Under the pieces are notes generated by a model, which saw only the letters and a list, made by a program, of their open reading frames with translations, made no database searches and was not told the origin of the DNA. Shown here piece by piece: positions 23,812 to 33,905 of a DNA stretch of 41,767 bases (position 1 is its first letter; each line of letters opens with the position of its first letter). This DNA is from Bacteroidota bacterium. GTDB lineage: Bacteria; Bacteroidota; Ignavibacteria; UBA10030; BY39. Location of the stretch: contig JASEGV010000017.1 in NCBI GenBank assembly GCA_030017895.1, forward strand, positions 1 through 41,767, in the 5' to 3' direction. The translations under genes and the position numbers were made by a program.

Positions 23812-24675
23812 TTAGCGATAAAGCGGTATATCAAAAGTCCCGTTTTTTATTACTTTGACTAATCGTGTTTGATAGAGAGATGGTTGGAGACCTGCAATAA
23901 ATTCGAATATGCCTTTACATCTCATATTTATCAGATCCAATGACTGAATTGTTATTGACCCTGTATCTGTCGAATTTGTATATAAAGTAGTACCACCGCA
24001 ATCAATAATATCAGGAGACCAAGATCCGAAATTAGACGACATACCGCCAAGGGAATAATGTCCAACTCCATCAAATAAATGTAAGTATATTTGGATCGTT
24101 CCATTATAAATTGATAGACTTGTTTGATTTCCTCTCCTACTTAACATAGCTTTCGCAGATGGCGATGAAGACACTTGAGCATTTAAAAAATGTTCATTAT
24201 CAATAATGGCAGACATTTTAGATACAATACCATTAGTAACGACAGCACCAAGTATTGATTTTTGATAGGTTCTGGAACCACCAGGATTATTCAGTATTAA
24301 TTTTGAATCAAGAGTCGAATACGATCCTCTTACAATTCGGATGCGAGGCTCATTAATAGAGTACTTTATGGTATAGTTTCCGTTCATTGCTTGAAATGTA
24401 TCCGGAAGTGCCTCACCTATCAAAGCTAACTTACCAGTCGATGTTTCTACTGCAAGCGGTAACATATAACCTTCAGCGGTTATTTTGAATCCTGTAAAAT
24501 ATAGGAATCGGTTAGTTGCAATGAATGTACTATCGATTTTATACCATACCCCTATAAGGTCAGGAGCAACCTTTATATCGGAATATCCTGTTACTCCATT
24601 TGGTTTGTTCTCACAACCTAAAAATAATAAACTTACAATAACAATTGTAAAAATAAATAGTATTGATTTAATCAT
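23812..24675 (-). CDS. Putative lipoprotein of unknown function
   Basis: A 287-residue protein. Signal peptide and lipobox: MIKSILFIFTIVIVSLLFLG then C at residue 21. The start at 24675 is chosen over 24735 because GGAG stands 7 bases before it and it yields a standard lipoprotein leader. The mature part is beta-rich: DLIGVWYKIDSTFIATN is like a lipocalin-type 'LIGTWY' start, followed by YMLPLAVETSTGKLALIGE and GNYTIKYSINEPRIRIV. No catalytic motif is seen. Probably exported and membrane-anchored. Confidence 0.75.
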   Translation of the reverse strand: MIKSILFIFTIVIVSLLFLGCENKPNGVTGYSDIKVAPDLIGVWYKIDSTFIATNRFLYFTGFKITAEGYMLPLAVETSTGKLALIGEALPDTFQAMNGNYTIKYSINEPRIRIVRGSYSTLDSKLILNNPGGSRTYQKSILGAVVTNGIVSKMSAIIDNEHFLNAQVSSSPSAKAMLSRRGNQTSLSIYNGTIQIYLHLFDGVGHYSLGGMSSNFGSWSPDIIDCGGTTLYTNSTDTGSITIQSLDLINMRCKGIFEFIAGLQPSLYQTRLVKVIKNGTFDIPLYR

Positions 24676-24718
24676 ATCATCTCCATATTGGATTAAAATG
24701 CTAATAATTTTCAAATTA

Positions 24719-25024
24719 TTATTTCTTAAACACACTGAAAATCTTGTTTATTTTACCCTGCTCCAAATTTGAAATACTCTCTAACTCACCGGCATCTAAC
24801 CATATTCCTCCGCAGCCTGAGCATTTATCGATCTTAATATTTTTATAATCAATTTCCACCAAATCCATTCCGCATTTCGGACAGTGCATGAAGTGAAGTT
24901 CTTTCAATTTCTGTTTTTCTTCCTCTATCAACTTAATTTGCTTTTCAGCTTCAAGTTTTTTGCGACGCTCAAACTCCATCCTTGCAATATATTCTTCTTC
25001 TTTTTCACTTGGTTTTATTGGCAT
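24719..25024 (-). CDS. Zinc-ribbon protein (zf-TFIIB type)
   Basis: A 101-residue protein: an N-terminal charged coiled-coil helix (EEEYIARMEFERRKKLEAEK and the following KQIKLIEEEKQKLKE), then a zinc ribbon with CPKCGMDLVEI and KCSGCGGIWLDAGELE. The four cysteines and the GIWLDAGELE tail are the zf-TFIIB (DUF2180-like) family signature. Function unknown; likely cytosolic. The stop is 43 bases from the start of the lipoprotein to its left. Confidence 0.88.
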   Translation of the reverse strand: MPIKPSEKEEEYIARMEFERRKKLEAEKQIKLIEEEKQKLKELHFMHCPKCGMDLVEIDYKNIKIDKCSGCGGIWLDAGELESISNLEQGKINKIFSVFKK

Positions 25025-25144
25025 TTAATAATCTCCTTTTTTTCTTGGTTGATATGTAGGACAATCCTAAAAGTTATGTCGATATTTTTTTCTATTTTCA
25101 ATAATCGTTTGTTGGGAACTCAAATATTGTTATGATTCAATCTG

Positions 25145-25792
25145 TTAATTACCGAAGTAATATGATGCATTCAATAAAATGCCTAACATCGAGGGATTAA
25201 AATCTTTTCCGGTAGAGTTGATAAAAGGTTTCTGTTTCCAGTTCGCAAGTCCGGAAGATCCTGTAGCTTCGATTGAGATGCCAATATTTTGACTTATCAT
25301 ATAATTAACACCAGCTCCACCTCCAAAACTGAACCCTATAAGATTTAATGTCCCTAAAGATTTATCACTGCTGCTCTCCATCGTTCCGCTAACAAGATTT
25401 AATAGCAAGAATCCATAAGGCTGAATTCTGCCTCTTGAAAAAATATACTTTCCTCCGATTCCAATATTGAATAAAGAAATGTCGAATTCGGTTTCGAGCG
25501 TTCTTCCGTCAACTGTAGTTACTACATATTTCGGAGTCGATGCAACGAATCCATACATTCGGAAACAAAGGGCAATATCCTCTGTGTGGTGGTAGTAATA
25601 ACCAAAATTAATGGCAACATCGGGTGAGACATCAGTTTCGCCACTTGTTAGATTGAAAGGGTTCTTCTCGAAAGATTTTGCCCCTCCTAAACCGAATTCT
25701 ACTTGATGTATTTTAAATTCATCAGTCGTCTGTGCAAATAAAATAAACGGGAAAAAACCGATACAGATTAAAAACAATATATTCTTTTTCAT
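25145..25792 (-). CDS. Outer-membrane beta-barrel protein (OmpA/OmpW-like barrel)
   Basis: A 215-residue protein with signal peptide MKKNILFLICIGFFPFILFA, cut after FAQ. The mature protein is made of glycine- and aromatic-rich strands (VEFGLGGAKSF, VAINFGYYYHH, IGIGGKYIFS, GFSFGGGAGVNYMISQNIGI) and ends in an aromatic residue pair (NASYYFGN). The start at 25792 has AAAGG at suitable spacing; 25807 is an alternative. It is 19 bases downstream of a second small barrel gene. Confidence 0.8.
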   Translation of the reverse strand: MKKNILFLICIGFFPFILFAQTTDEFKIHQVEFGLGGAKSFEKNPFNLTSGETDVSPDVAINFGYYYHHTEDIALCFRMYGFVASTPKYVVTTVDGRTLETEFDISLFNIGIGGKYIFSRGRIQPYGFLLLNLVSGTMESSSDKSLGTLNLIGFSFGGGAGVNYMISQNIGISIEATGSSGLANWKQKPFINSTGKDFNPSMLGILLNASYYFGN

Positions 25793-25810
25793 AAAAATGC
25801 CTTTCATTTT

Positions 25811-26305
25811 TTAAAAGAAATAATAATGAATTCCAACTTGCGGTAGCGGAAATATCTGTCCGTTTGTAAAAAAAGTAAAATACAAACTTGCCGAAAAATG
25901 TAATGCTTCGCGTGCTCTAGATTCAATGCCGATTCCTGCAGCAAGCCGTAAAGGACCATCGAGTTCATTCGATGTTTCACCAACGTAATAAAACCCGCTG
26001 CCACCGCCGGCATAAAACCGGGTGCTTTCGCCTCGCACTAAATCGAACTGAATTTCCAATCCTAAATCGTAAATCAATTTTTTTGAATCTTTAATTATTC
26101 CCGCTGTAAATTGATACGATGCAATTGATGGAAGATGATGCCTGAAACTCAAGCCCATCCCGGTTCCAAGTCCGAACGAAGCGCCCAAGCCGAATACATC
26201 ACGTTCCAATTCAGTTGGCTGGTCTTTAGAAGGGACGATCACTTGGCTAAAAGCACTTGCCGATAGTAACAAAAAAACCAGTGTTGCAGAAAATAAAGTT
26301 TTCAT
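25811..26305 (-). CDS. Small outer-membrane beta-barrel-type protein
   Basis: A 164-residue protein with signal peptide MKTLFSATLVFLLLSASAFS. Strand-like segments FGLGASFGLGTGMGLSFRHH, YDLGLEIQFDLV, RFYAGGGSGFYYVG and FSASLYFTFFTNG follow, and it closes with VGIHYYFF, the terminal aromatic typical of BAM substrates. GGAG precedes the start. It is paired with the adjacent barrel gene, so the two may be co-expressed. No specific function can be assigned. Confidence 0.78.
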   Translation of the reverse strand: MKTLFSATLVFLLLSASAFSQVIVPSKDQPTELERDVFGLGASFGLGTGMGLSFRHHLPSIASYQFTAGIIKDSKKLIYDLGLEIQFDLVRGESTRFYAGGGSGFYYVGETSNELDGPLRLAAGIGIESRAREALHFSASLYFTFFTNGQIFPLPQVGIHYYFF

Positions 26306-26320
26306 AATATCATTCTCCTA

Positions 26321-27571
26321 TTATTTTGATTTTAAATAATGCCAAAGTTCTTTCATACTTGGTCGTTTACCATACGACAAAACAGTTGTTCTGAAAATTT
26401 TAGCTGCTGCCCACATTGCAGCAACAGTCGATAAAGATAAAACTATAATGTTTGCAAGAATCTCAAATACTGATGGCATTTGAATCGGAATTCTCACAGC
26501 CATCATCGTAGGAGTTAAAAACGGAATAAAAGTTAAGATACTGATTAATGGCGAATTAGGATCCTGCATTATCCACATTGCAAGCAGTAAAGGTATAATT
26601 AAAATCATAACAAGGTAGCCGGTTACCTGTTGAGCTTCTTGTTCGGTAGATAGGGGTGCCCCGACTCCGACAAAAATTGCAGCATAGAATAGATAACCGA
26701 GTATAAAAAATGGCAAAAGAACTAAAGCACTTGTTAGTGATATAATTACAGTTCCGAATTTCAACGCGATAGCAATACCTATCAAAGCCCAAGTTCCAAT
26801 CTGAACAAAACCTAAGGCGCTCAACCCCAATATTTTGCCGACCATCAAATCGTTCGCCGAGCTTGACGACATTAGCACTTCGATAATTCGATTTGATTTT
26901 TCTTCCACCATACTTCGAACTAAAAGTTGTCCTGTTGATATAATCAAAATGAACATCGCCATTATAAAAATGTATGCACTGAAGAACATTGACTTAAAAT
27001 CGGATTCTTCTTCTTCGCCGGTTTTTGATATTTTAACCAACTTCAACTCTATCGGGAAAGTTAGTTTTTTAATTACTCCAGGATCTAACCCTTCTGCTTT
27101 TAATTTTTTTTCTATAATTAAATCGCGTATCGTCCGATTCAATCTTTCAGTTACTTTGATGTTGCCAACATTCTGTGCCCTGTATTCAAAAACCGAATCG
27201 TTGTAAATAGTCGTACGGATGATTAAATATCCTTCAATGTCTTCTTTCACGACTAAATTATCAGCATCTTTCTTGGCGTCTTCCAAATTGAGAAGTGCAC
27301 GGTTGCCGATATGACGAATTATGTAATTTGGTTTTCCATCAGGGAGTTTAAATTTATCTTCTAATTTTTTTGAGAGTAATTTCCCCAATTCATTAGTTTC
27401 ATCAATCACACCGATAATGCGCGGCTCTGTATCAGGTTTTGTTATTAAAAGAGTTGGTAATACAAAAGCCCCGATCATAAAAAGTGGAGTTACTATAAGT
27501 GAAATAATAAAAGCTTTTGTTTTTACCTTCTCGATAAATTCCCAGCGGGCCACGGCAAAGGCTTTTCTCAT
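26321..27571 (-). CDS. ABC-2 type transporter permease (NatB-like)
   Basis: 416 residues: an N-terminal helix (FIISLIVTPLFMIGAFVLPT), a large external domain of about 150 residues (IIGVIDETNELGKLL…), then five helices beginning near MFFSAYIFIMAMFILIISTG. The conserved RSMVEEKSNRIIEVLMSSSS motif is typical of NatB/YhaP-type permeases. It is coupled by a 4-base overlap to the ATPase gene. Such exporters move Na+, antibiotics or unknown substrates; Na+ would fit the Mrp neighbourhood, but that is only conjecture. Confidence 0.88.
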   Translation of the reverse strand: MRKAFAVARWEFIEKVKTKAFIISLIVTPLFMIGAFVLPTLLITKPDTEPRIIGVIDETNELGKLLSKKLEDKFKLPDGKPNYIIRHIGNRALLNLEDAKKDADNLVVKEDIEGYLIIRTTIYNDSVFEYRAQNVGNIKVTERLNRTIRDLIIEKKLKAEGLDPGVIKKLTFPIELKLVKISKTGEEEESDFKSMFFSAYIFIMAMFILIISTGQLLVRSMVEEKSNRIIEVLMSSSSANDLMVGKILGLSALGFVQIGTWALIGIAIALKFGTVIISLTSALVLLPFFILGYLFYAAIFVGVGAPLSTEQEAQQVTGYLVMILIIPLLLAMWIMQDPNSPLISILTFIPFLTPTMMAVRIPIQMPSVFEILANIIVLSLSTVAAMWAAAKIFRTTVLSYGKRPSMKELWHYLKSK

Positions 27572-28488
27572 AAGCTCACTCCTTCGCTCTTTTTAATCTT
27601 ATTACCGCCAACCATACTAAGAAATATTGAATGAAGTGATGGCTCTATCATTTCGTATTTTCGTATTTTTAATTTTTGCACTAATTCAGCTAACAGGTTT
27701 GTTCCTACCTGATGGTCGCTAATTTCAAATTCGGCAGAATTCTCATAAAGCAATAACTTATCTATTCCATTTGTAGCTTTTAAAAATTCGGCATCACCAT
27801 CGAATTCGATGTGAACAGTATTTTTTCCGAAACGGCTTTTAACTTCAGAAAGTTTTCCTTCGATTACTACTCTGCCGTGATTAATCAAACAAATTTTATC
27901 GGAAAGCTTTTCAGCTTGTTCCATCATGTGTGTTGAAAATATAATCGCTTTCCCCTTGTCTTTCATCTCCATAAACAAATCTTTCAGCACAATTTGATTT
28001 ACAGGGTCTAATCCGGAAAACGGTTCATCTAATATTATAAGTTCGGGGTTATGCAAAATTGCAATGATGAACTGAACTTTTTGCTGATTCCCCTTCGAAA
28101 GTTCTTCAACTTTCCTATCAGCATAAGCAAGTAAATCGAGTCGTTTTAACCAATCGTAAGCCCGTTTACGGGCTTCGGTTTGTGGAACACCTTTCAGAGT
28201 TGCAAAATAAATTATTGTATTCAATAATTTATTTTTTTTATACAAACCACGTTCTTCCGGTAAATAACCAAGTTTGTTTCTGATTGCGCCATCGAATGGT
28301 TTTCCGTCGAATAAAATATCTCCTCTATTGGGTTGGATGATATTAAGTATCGTTCGGATGGTTGTAGTTTTACCAGCGCCATTCGGGCCTAGTAGTCCAA
28401 ATACTTCGCCCCGTTTTACTTCGAACGAAACATCATCGACAGCAACTACTGTAGAGAATTCTTTCCGAATATTTTTAACAGTAAGCAT
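27568..28488 (-). CDS. ABC transporter ATP-binding protein (NatA-like)
   Basis: A 306-residue ATPase with Walker A GPNGAGKTTT (near residue 34), Q-loop region LGYLPEERGLYKKN, signature VEELSKGNQQKVQ, Walker B LIILDEPFSGLD and switch His in IFSTHMMEQAEKL. The C-terminal 80 residues (VHIEFDGDAEFLKATNG…) form the DUF4162 domain typical of drug- and Na+-exporting ABC-2 systems. It is the first gene of a two-gene operon with the permease. Confidence 0.92.
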   Translation of the reverse strand: MLTVKNIRKEFSTVVAVDDVSFEVKRGEVFGLLGPNGAGKTTTIRTILNIIQPNRGDILFDGKPFDGAIRNKLGYLPEERGLYKKNKLLNTIIYFATLKGVPQTEARKRAYDWLKRLDLLAYADRKVEELSKGNQQKVQFIIAILHNPELIILDEPFSGLDPVNQIVLKDLFMEMKDKGKAIIFSTHMMEQAEKLSDKICLINHGRVVIEGKLSEVKSRFGKNTVHIEFDGDAEFLKATNGIDKLLLYENSAEFEISDHQVGTNLLAELVQKLKIRKYEMIEPSLHSIFLSMVGGNKIKKSEGVSL

Positions 28489-28556
28489 AAGTAATATCCA
28501 TTGAGTCTAAATTCTAAATATAAAATCCTAAAAACTAAACAAATTCAAAGCACAAA

Positions 28557-29852
28557 TTATGGTGTTAATCTGTAAATCATTCTTGGAAACGGTATCGTTT
28601 CACGAATGTGTTCAAGTCCGCAAATCCACGATACAGTTCTTTCGATACCAAGCCCGAACCCTGCGTGCGGAACCGAACCATAACGTCGTAAATCTAGGAA
28701 CCACTCGAAAGCTTCCATAGGCAGATTGTGCTCTTTAATACGATGAACTAACGCATCGTAATCGTCTTCACGCTGGCTGCCGCCGACAATTTCGCCATAA
28801 CCTTCGGGTGCAAGTATATCCATCGCCAATGCGACTTTTGGATTTTCAGGATCGCGTTTCATATAAAAGGCTTTTATTTCTGAGGGATACCGGTGAACAA
28901 TCACAGGTCTATCGAATTGACTTGAAATAATTGTTTCATCCGTTCCGCCGAAATCGTTACCCCATTGAAAATCGACTCCGTTCTTTTTTAAAATTTCAAC
29001 AGCATCGGTATAAGCAACGCGCGGGAATGGTTTTTTCACCTTCTCCAATTTTTCTGTGTTACGTTCCAAAACTTTTAGTTCGTTGCCGCGATTTTTGAGA
29101 ACCGATGTTACTATATGTTCTAAAAAATCTTCTGCGAGTTCCATGTTGTCGTTCAAGTCGTTCCAGGCGACTTCAGGTTCAACCATCCAGAATTCAGTTA
29201 GATGACGGCGAGTCTTGGATTTTTCCGCACGGAATGTTGGTCCGAAAACATATATTTTCCCAAATGCCATAGCACCCGCTTCACCATACAATTGCCCGGA
29301 TTGAGTAAGATATGCTTTTCCTAAATCGAAGTATTCGGTTTCGAACAATGTGCTTGTCCCTTCGCAAGCAGCGGGAGTAAAAATAGGGGCATCCATTAAA
29401 GTGAAACCCCGGTTGTCAAAAAATTCTCGGACCGAACGAATTATTTCATGACGAACGCGCATAATAGCATGCTGCTTCGCTGATCGAAGCCAAAGATGAC
29501 GGAGATCCGAAAGAAACTCGATGCCGTGTTCTTTCGGTGTGATAGGATATTCGCTGGCAATATGGACGATTTTTATGTCGGTGGTTTCTATTTCGTAACC
29601 ACCCGGCGCCCGGTCTTCTTTGCGGACTTTCCCTTTTAAAATTAAAGACGATTCCTGCGTTAACGTATCGAAAGAATTAAATACTTCTTCGGTTACATTA
29701 TTTTTTACAATAACACATTGAACAATTCCGGTTCCATCACGAAGGATAACGAACCTGATTTTACCGCTTGAACGTTTGTTGTAGAGCCAGCCTTTAATTT
29801 CGACTTCCTCGCCGACGTATTTTGATAAATTTTCTATGTAATATTTTGTCAT
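28557..29852 (-). CDS. asnS: Asparagine--tRNA ligase
   Basis: 431-residue class IIb aminoacyl-tRNA synthetase that charges tRNA-Asn. N-terminal OB-fold anticodon-binding domain ([31 protein letters not shown]), then the catalytic core: [34 protein letters not shown], class II motif 2 [20 protein letters not shown] and motif 3 [20 protein letters not shown] with terminal [20 protein letters not shown] fits AsnRS rather than AspRS. Single gene; no operon partner within 60 bases. The leader (29853-30073) is non-coding. Confidence 0.95.
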   Translation of the reverse strand: MTKYYIENLSKYVGEEVEIKGWLYNKRSSGKIRFVILRDGTGIVQCVIVKNNVTEEVFNSFDTLTQESSLILKGKVRKEDRAPGGYEIETTDIKIVHIASEYPITPKEHGIEFLSDLRHLWLRSAKQHAIMRVRHEIIRSVREFFDNRGFTLMDAPIFTPAACEGTSTLFETEYFDLGKAYLTQSGQLYGEAGAMAFGKIYVFGPTFRAEKSKTRRHLTEFWMVEPEVAWNDLNDNMELAEDFLEHIVTSVLKNRGNELKVLERNTEKLEKVKKPFPRVAYTDAVEILKKNGVDFQWGNDFGGTDETIISSQFDRPVIVHRYPSEIKAFYMKRDPENPKVALAMDILAPEGYGEIVGGSQREDDYDALVHRIKEHNLPMEAFEWFLDLRRYGSVPHAGFGLGIERTVSWICGLEHIRETIPFPRMIYRLTP

Positions 29853-30090
29853 TAGAGACTATAGTTTTTAGATTTTAGTAAAATAATTTGTTTTATTTTG
29901 TAGGAATATACAAAAGATAGAGTAGATGGGCAAATATATGTTTATGATTGCCCAAAAAATCAGTTTTCGCGATACATTGTTTACGACCTTGCCGCACAAC
30001 TCTTTTTAGGGAGTCTCTATTTTTTGTTTTTAAATAATTTATGGTATATAAGGTCTGACGTAAGATGTGAATTATGATTAACAGTTATCG

Positions 30091-30177
30091 CGGAGAAGGT
30101 GGGATTCGAACCCACGATACCCTTACGGGTACACCGGTTTTCGAGACCGGCTCTTTCAACCACTCAGACACCTCTCC
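30091..30177 (-). tRNA. tRNA-Ser (anticodon CGA)
   Basis: Minus strand: acceptor GGAGAGG pairs with CTTCTCC (one G-T), D-arm GTCTGAGTGGTTGAAAGAG, anticodon stem-loop CCGGT-CTCGAAA-ACCGG giving CGA, a long variable arm (TGTACCCGTAAGGGTA) as in class II tRNAs and T-arm GTGGG-TTCGAAT-CCCAC. The discriminator is G, as required for serine. CCA is not encoded. It decodes UCG. Confidence 0.95.
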
Positions 30178-30204
30178 AGCGCAAAAGTTTCAAAAAGTGT
30201 GCAT

Positions 30205-30235
30205 CAAATTTATGAAAAGAATCTCTGAAATGCAA
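30205..30235 (-). promoter_or_regulatory. Candidate Bacteroidota-type promoter for tRNA-Ser
   Basis: Minus strand: TTG (30235-30233), 20 bases, TAAATTTG (30212-30205), matching the TTG-N19/20-TAnnTTTG pattern of sigma-ABfr-type promoters, 28 bases before the tRNA 5' end. Pattern match only. Confidence 0.4.
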
Positions 30236-30458
30236 TTCTTTAATACAATTTCAAAGAGGGCTTTTTTGTAGAATTTACACCTTAAAATTACAATTTGCGA
30301 ATCTTTTTAAACAAAATTTTCCACATTATTAAACCTTCATATCCACGTAACCACATAATCATTAACATGTTGTGGCTGCCCTATCTATAAATTATTTGAG
30401 AAGAAAAAGACGTGGCACCAGCATTGAACCCTTTACAACAAAACAGAAACTTAGAAAA

Positions 30459-32171
30459 ATGAATATGAAAAATATAATATTGATAACCAGTTTAGTTGTA
30501 ATAACGACCTCCCAGCTTTGCTTCGGACAAACTCCCCAACAAGTTGATTATTCCGACGTTTTAGTGATAATTAATGATAACAGTCCCATATCCGATAGCG
30601 TAGGAATCTACTTTTCCTTAGCCCGAAATATACCGCCGGAAAACATTGTGCGAATAAATGCTCCAGTTACTGAAGAAATTGATAGCACCACATTCACAAA
30701 CGTACGTTCACAAATTGAGACTCATATACTCAACCATATGTTAAGAGAGCAAATAAATTATATTGTTACCACTAAAGGTGTTCCACTAAAAATTAATCGA
30801 GGAAATACTTTTTCCACAAGTTCTCCATCATCTTCGCTGGAAAGTGAGTTGACGTTAATATTAAGTTCAATGGCAAGCTCGATTGGACAGAATGGTTACA
30901 TTGTATCACCTTATTTCTTAGGTGCTAAGAATTTTTCAAAATCTATATATGATATGTATTTGGTAACACGCCTTGATGGATATACATTTAATGATATTAA
31001 AACATTAATAGACAAATCAGGGTCTCCCGCATATATTGATACTACGGTTCGATTCGTATTTGACCAAGACCCAAATTGGAACGGTTCACTACCTTACTTA
31101 AACAATTCAATGTCCTATGCAGCTTCGAAGATATCTGCAAAGGGCTTAATTCCTAATTTAGACCAGACGAATACTTACTTGACTTACCAAAGTAACGTTA
31201 TTGGTTATGCCAGTTGGGGAAGCAATGACTATAACGCAAACCAGTATACCCAATATGCAAGGCCGAAAAATACTTGGGCAGATGGTGCAATTGCTGAAAC
31301 TTATGTTTCTACTTCAGCTAGAACTTTTTCAACACCGGTTACTTATGGTCAATCGGTAGTTGCAGATTTAATCTCTGAAGGTGTGACTGGAGTAAAAGGT
31401 TATGTATACGAACCGTATTCTAATGCGATGGCGATTGTTTGGGTTCTCTTTGATCGATATACAGACGGTTACAATTTAGCAGAAAGTTATTACATGTCAT
31501 CTAGAGCTCTCTCGTGGATGGATGTTATCATAGGTGATCCAAAAATGCAGGTTTTACTTAAAAATACACTCCCGACCCCAGACCTCCCTATTCAAATCGG
31601 TTCTTTCGTAGCGAATTATATGTATGCTAATGATGTGCAGATTGAGTGGACAACAATTAGTGAGATCAACAACTATGGTTTTAACGTACAGCGTTATAAC
31701 GAAAACTCAATGGTGTTTGAAACTTTAGGCTTTATTCCAGGCAAAGGAACGACAACTGAACCACAAACATATACATATTTAGATGAAAATGTTTCCACCA
31801 TCTCTTTACAGTACCGCTTGGAACAAATCGATAATGATGGTTTAACACACTACTTTGGACCGATTAACCTTTCTCCAAATACAATAAAAGAAAGCATAGC
31901 ATTACAAAAAACATTCATGCTATATCCTAACTATCCAAATCCTTTTAACCCAACTACTGAAATAAAATTCACTTTAGAAAACAAAGCAAAAGTAACACTA
32001 ATGGTATATAATTCTATTGGTCAGGAGGTTGATGAACTTATTAATGGTGAAATAAATGAAGGAACGCACAGCATAAAATTCGACGGTTCAAATTTAGCCA
32101 GTGGAATATACTACAGCGTAATGCAATCGACCAACGGTATTCTGATACAAAAAATGATTTTAATTAAATAA
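30459..32171 (+). CDS. TIGR03790-like secreted protein with T9SS sorting tail
   Basis: A 570-residue protein. The open frame begins at 30372, but the first 29 codons are basic and unlike a leader. The ATG at 30459 gives the signal peptide MNMKNIILITSLVVITTSQL (cut after CFG). The domain DVLVIINDNSPISDSVGIYF, ARNIPPENIVRINAP and LREQINYIVTTKGVPLKI is that of TIGR03790 proteins (function unknown, secreted). After about residue 400 comes a fibronectin-like stretch (VQIEWTTISEINNYGFNVQR), then the type IX sorting domain (NYPNPFNPTTEIKFTL … GSNLASGIYYSVMQS). It should be exported and anchored or released at the cell surface. Confidence 0.75.
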   Translation: MNMKNIILITSLVVITTSQLCFGQTPQQVDYSDVLVIINDNSPISDSVGIYFSLARNIPPENIVRINAPVTEEIDSTTFTNVRSQIETHILNHMLREQINYIVTTKGVPLKINRGNTFSTSSPSSSLESELTLILSSMASSIGQNGYIVSPYFLGAKNFSKSIYDMYLVTRLDGYTFNDIKTLIDKSGSPAYIDTTVRFVFDQDPNWNGSLPYLNNSMSYAASKISAKGLIPNLDQTNTYLTYQSNVIGYASWGSNDYNANQYTQYARPKNTWADGAIAETYVSTSARTFSTPVTYGQSVVADLISEGVTGVKGYVYEPYSNAMAIVWVLFDRYTDGYNLAESYYMSSRALSWMDVIIGDPKMQVLLKNTLPTPDLPIQIGSFVANYMYANDVQIEWTTISEINNYGFNVQRYNENSMVFETLGFIPGKGTTTEPQTYTYLDENVSTISLQYRLEQIDNDGLTHYFGPINLSPNTIKESIALQKTFMLYPNYPNPFNPTTEIKFTLENKAKVTLMVYNSIGQEVDELINGEINEGTHSIKFDGSNLASGIYYSVMQSTNGILIQKMILIK

Positions 32172-32229
32172 TTTATCAAATCACGGAACCCGGGTCGGTG
32201 GGATACCGAGTTTCAATTAAGTATTTCGT

Positions 32230-32897
32230 ATGCAAACAGAAAATCACAGTAAGCTAAATAATAAAAGCTTTATTTTTCATCCACGTTTAGCTTGGATGTT
32301 GTACTATCAACAAGTTCATAGTGTAGCGAAGGTATGTGAGAAATTTGGAATCAGCAGGAAAACATTTTACAAGTGGTGGAACAGATATTCAAAATCGGGT
32401 TTTTCTCAAAACTGCTTAATGGATGGATCACGAAAACCTCATACTTCGCCACTTGCCACACCGAAAGATATTGTTAAAAAAATAATCGAAGCAAAACTGT
32501 TAACCGGATACGGGCAGCGCCGATTGCGAAACTACTTAATAGAAAATTATAATATCAATTTATCTGAGCATACTATTTGGAAACTACTAAAACAGAATTT
32601 GGTGAATGATGAATTATCTCTTGACTATACTCCGGATATTCCTCTGATCAAGTAGCCGGGAGATGTTGTAAATTTAGGGATATTCGATGTCAAACCGTAT
32701 CCAACAAGCTTACAGTATGTTTTATACACTGCAATCGACAGTGTAACTCATCTAAAAATTTCAAAATCAAATATTTGAACGAATATAACAATCACAAAAT
32801 GCAACCGTCATTGAACAACCTCACCCCGCTACAAAGATTAAGAACTTTTTACGATTTTAAAGGTGTTCAATATTTTGAACCGATTGCCATAGTTTAA
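32230..32897 (+). pseudogene. IS481-like transposase remnant
   Basis: The first 141 codons encode the helix-turn-helix region of an IS481-type transposase (AWMLYYQQVHSVAKVCEKFG, ISRKTFYKWWNRYSKSG, TGYGQRRLRNYLIENYNI). An in-frame TAG follows at 32653. Traces of the DDE domain continue in frame (VLYTAIDSVTHLKISKS). Then the C-terminal text YNNHKMQPSLNNLTPLQRL and TFYDFKGVQYFEP appears in another frame, ending at 32897. The middle of the catalytic domain is deleted. Inactive. Confidence 0.75.
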
Positions 32898-32928
32898 TTC
32901 ACCACGCGTTCCGCTTTGGTAACGAGTT

Positions 32929-33837
32929 TTAGCCCTGGTTTTTAAACTTGTCTTCCTTAATATTTAGCGACAATCGAAGCAGGGGCAAGTCATCCGATAT
33001 TTCGGATATTATCAAACCAATAATTATCACCCCCCCGCCTACTATTCCAATCCATCCGATTACTTCACTCAAGAGGAAATAAGCGACGGCGGCGGCGAAT
33101 ACAGGCTCAATCGTAAAAATTACTGCCGCTTTGGTCGGTGTTGTTTCCTTTTGCCATTTTGTTTGTAAATATAAAGTAAATGTCGTTGCCAACAACGAGA
33201 GGTACAAAAAAGCATATATCAGGTTTGCTGAAATCTTGATGAAAATATCTTCGAAAATCAGCGTAGCAATAATACTAATAAAAGCATTGGTTACAATTTG
33301 AATGTATGTGATGTTGAAAGGGTCGCCTTCCTGTGTTGCCATATCGAGGTACACAATATACACAGCAAAAATAATTGCGCATACGAGATTCAGTCCGTCG
33401 CCGAAATTAAACTCAGCCCCTTTCGGCGATGTGAGAAGATATAAACCTCCGCTGACTATAATCACTCCGATTATGTTGCCAAGATTTGGAGCTTTACGTT
33501 CCATTATAAACTGAAATATGGGTACAAAGATCACCATGGTTCCGGTTAGAAAAGCCGCCTTCGAAGCTGTAGTATATTGCAAACCGATGGTTTGAGTTGC
33601 AAAACCAAAAAACAGGAGAATTCCTAATACGCTTGCTCTTTGCACTTCGCCGATTGTAATAGTTTTCAGCTTTGGAAAAAATAAAATAGTGAGGATTAGT
33701 GCGGCGAATAAAAACCTGATTGCGATAAAGAAAAGGGGCGATATTTCGCTCAAAGATCCTTTCACTATCGCGAAAGTTCCCCCCCAGATAACCGTTAATG
33801 AGAGTAGTATTATTTCTGCTTTGCGATGCTTAGTCAT
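32929..33837 (-). CDS. EamA/DMT-superfamily transporter
   Basis: A 302-residue inner-membrane permease of two EamA repeats and ten helices. The start is KAEIILLSLTVIWGGTFAIV, a typical EamA 'WG..F' opening. Repeat 1 ends near YTTASKAAFLTGTMVIFVPI and repeat 2 near TPTKAAVIFTIEPVFAAAVA with FLLSEVIGWIGIVGGGVIII. Substrates of such carriers are small metabolites or amino acids; none can be predicted. It lies convergent to the IS481 remnant. Confidence 0.9.
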   Translation of the reverse strand: MTKHRKAEIILLSLTVIWGGTFAIVKGSLSEISPLFFIAIRFLFAALILTILFFPKLKTITIGEVQRASVLGILLFFGFATQTIGLQYTTASKAAFLTGTMVIFVPIFQFIMERKAPNLGNIIGVIIVSGGLYLLTSPKGAEFNFGDGLNLVCAIIFAVYIVYLDMATQEGDPFNITYIQIVTNAFISIIATLIFEDIFIKISANLIYAFLYLSLLATTFTLYLQTKWQKETTPTKAAVIFTIEPVFAAAVAYFLLSEVIGWIGIVGGGVIIIGLIISEISDDLPLLRLSLNIKEDKFKNQG

Positions 33838-33905
33838 ATTATCTTATGGTCAATAGTCAATGGTAAATCGTTAATGAAATATTAGCCATTAGCAATTGTG
33901 ATTAT

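Noticed and set aside
26321-28488. Calling the ABC pair a Na+ exporter that works with the Mrp antiporter
   Set aside because: NatAB-like resemblance covers many substrates and the pair is in a separate operon; the sequence does not show Na+ specificity.
29990-30045. Rho-independent terminator with T-run near 30030
   Set aside because: The candidate stem is only about four pairs (ACTC/GAGT), and there is no plus-strand gene upstream for it to serve.
30074-30271. Plus-strand ORF beginning near 30074
   Set aside because: It is the antisense translation of the tRNA-Ser gene, giving the well-known spurious GGIRTHDT peptide.
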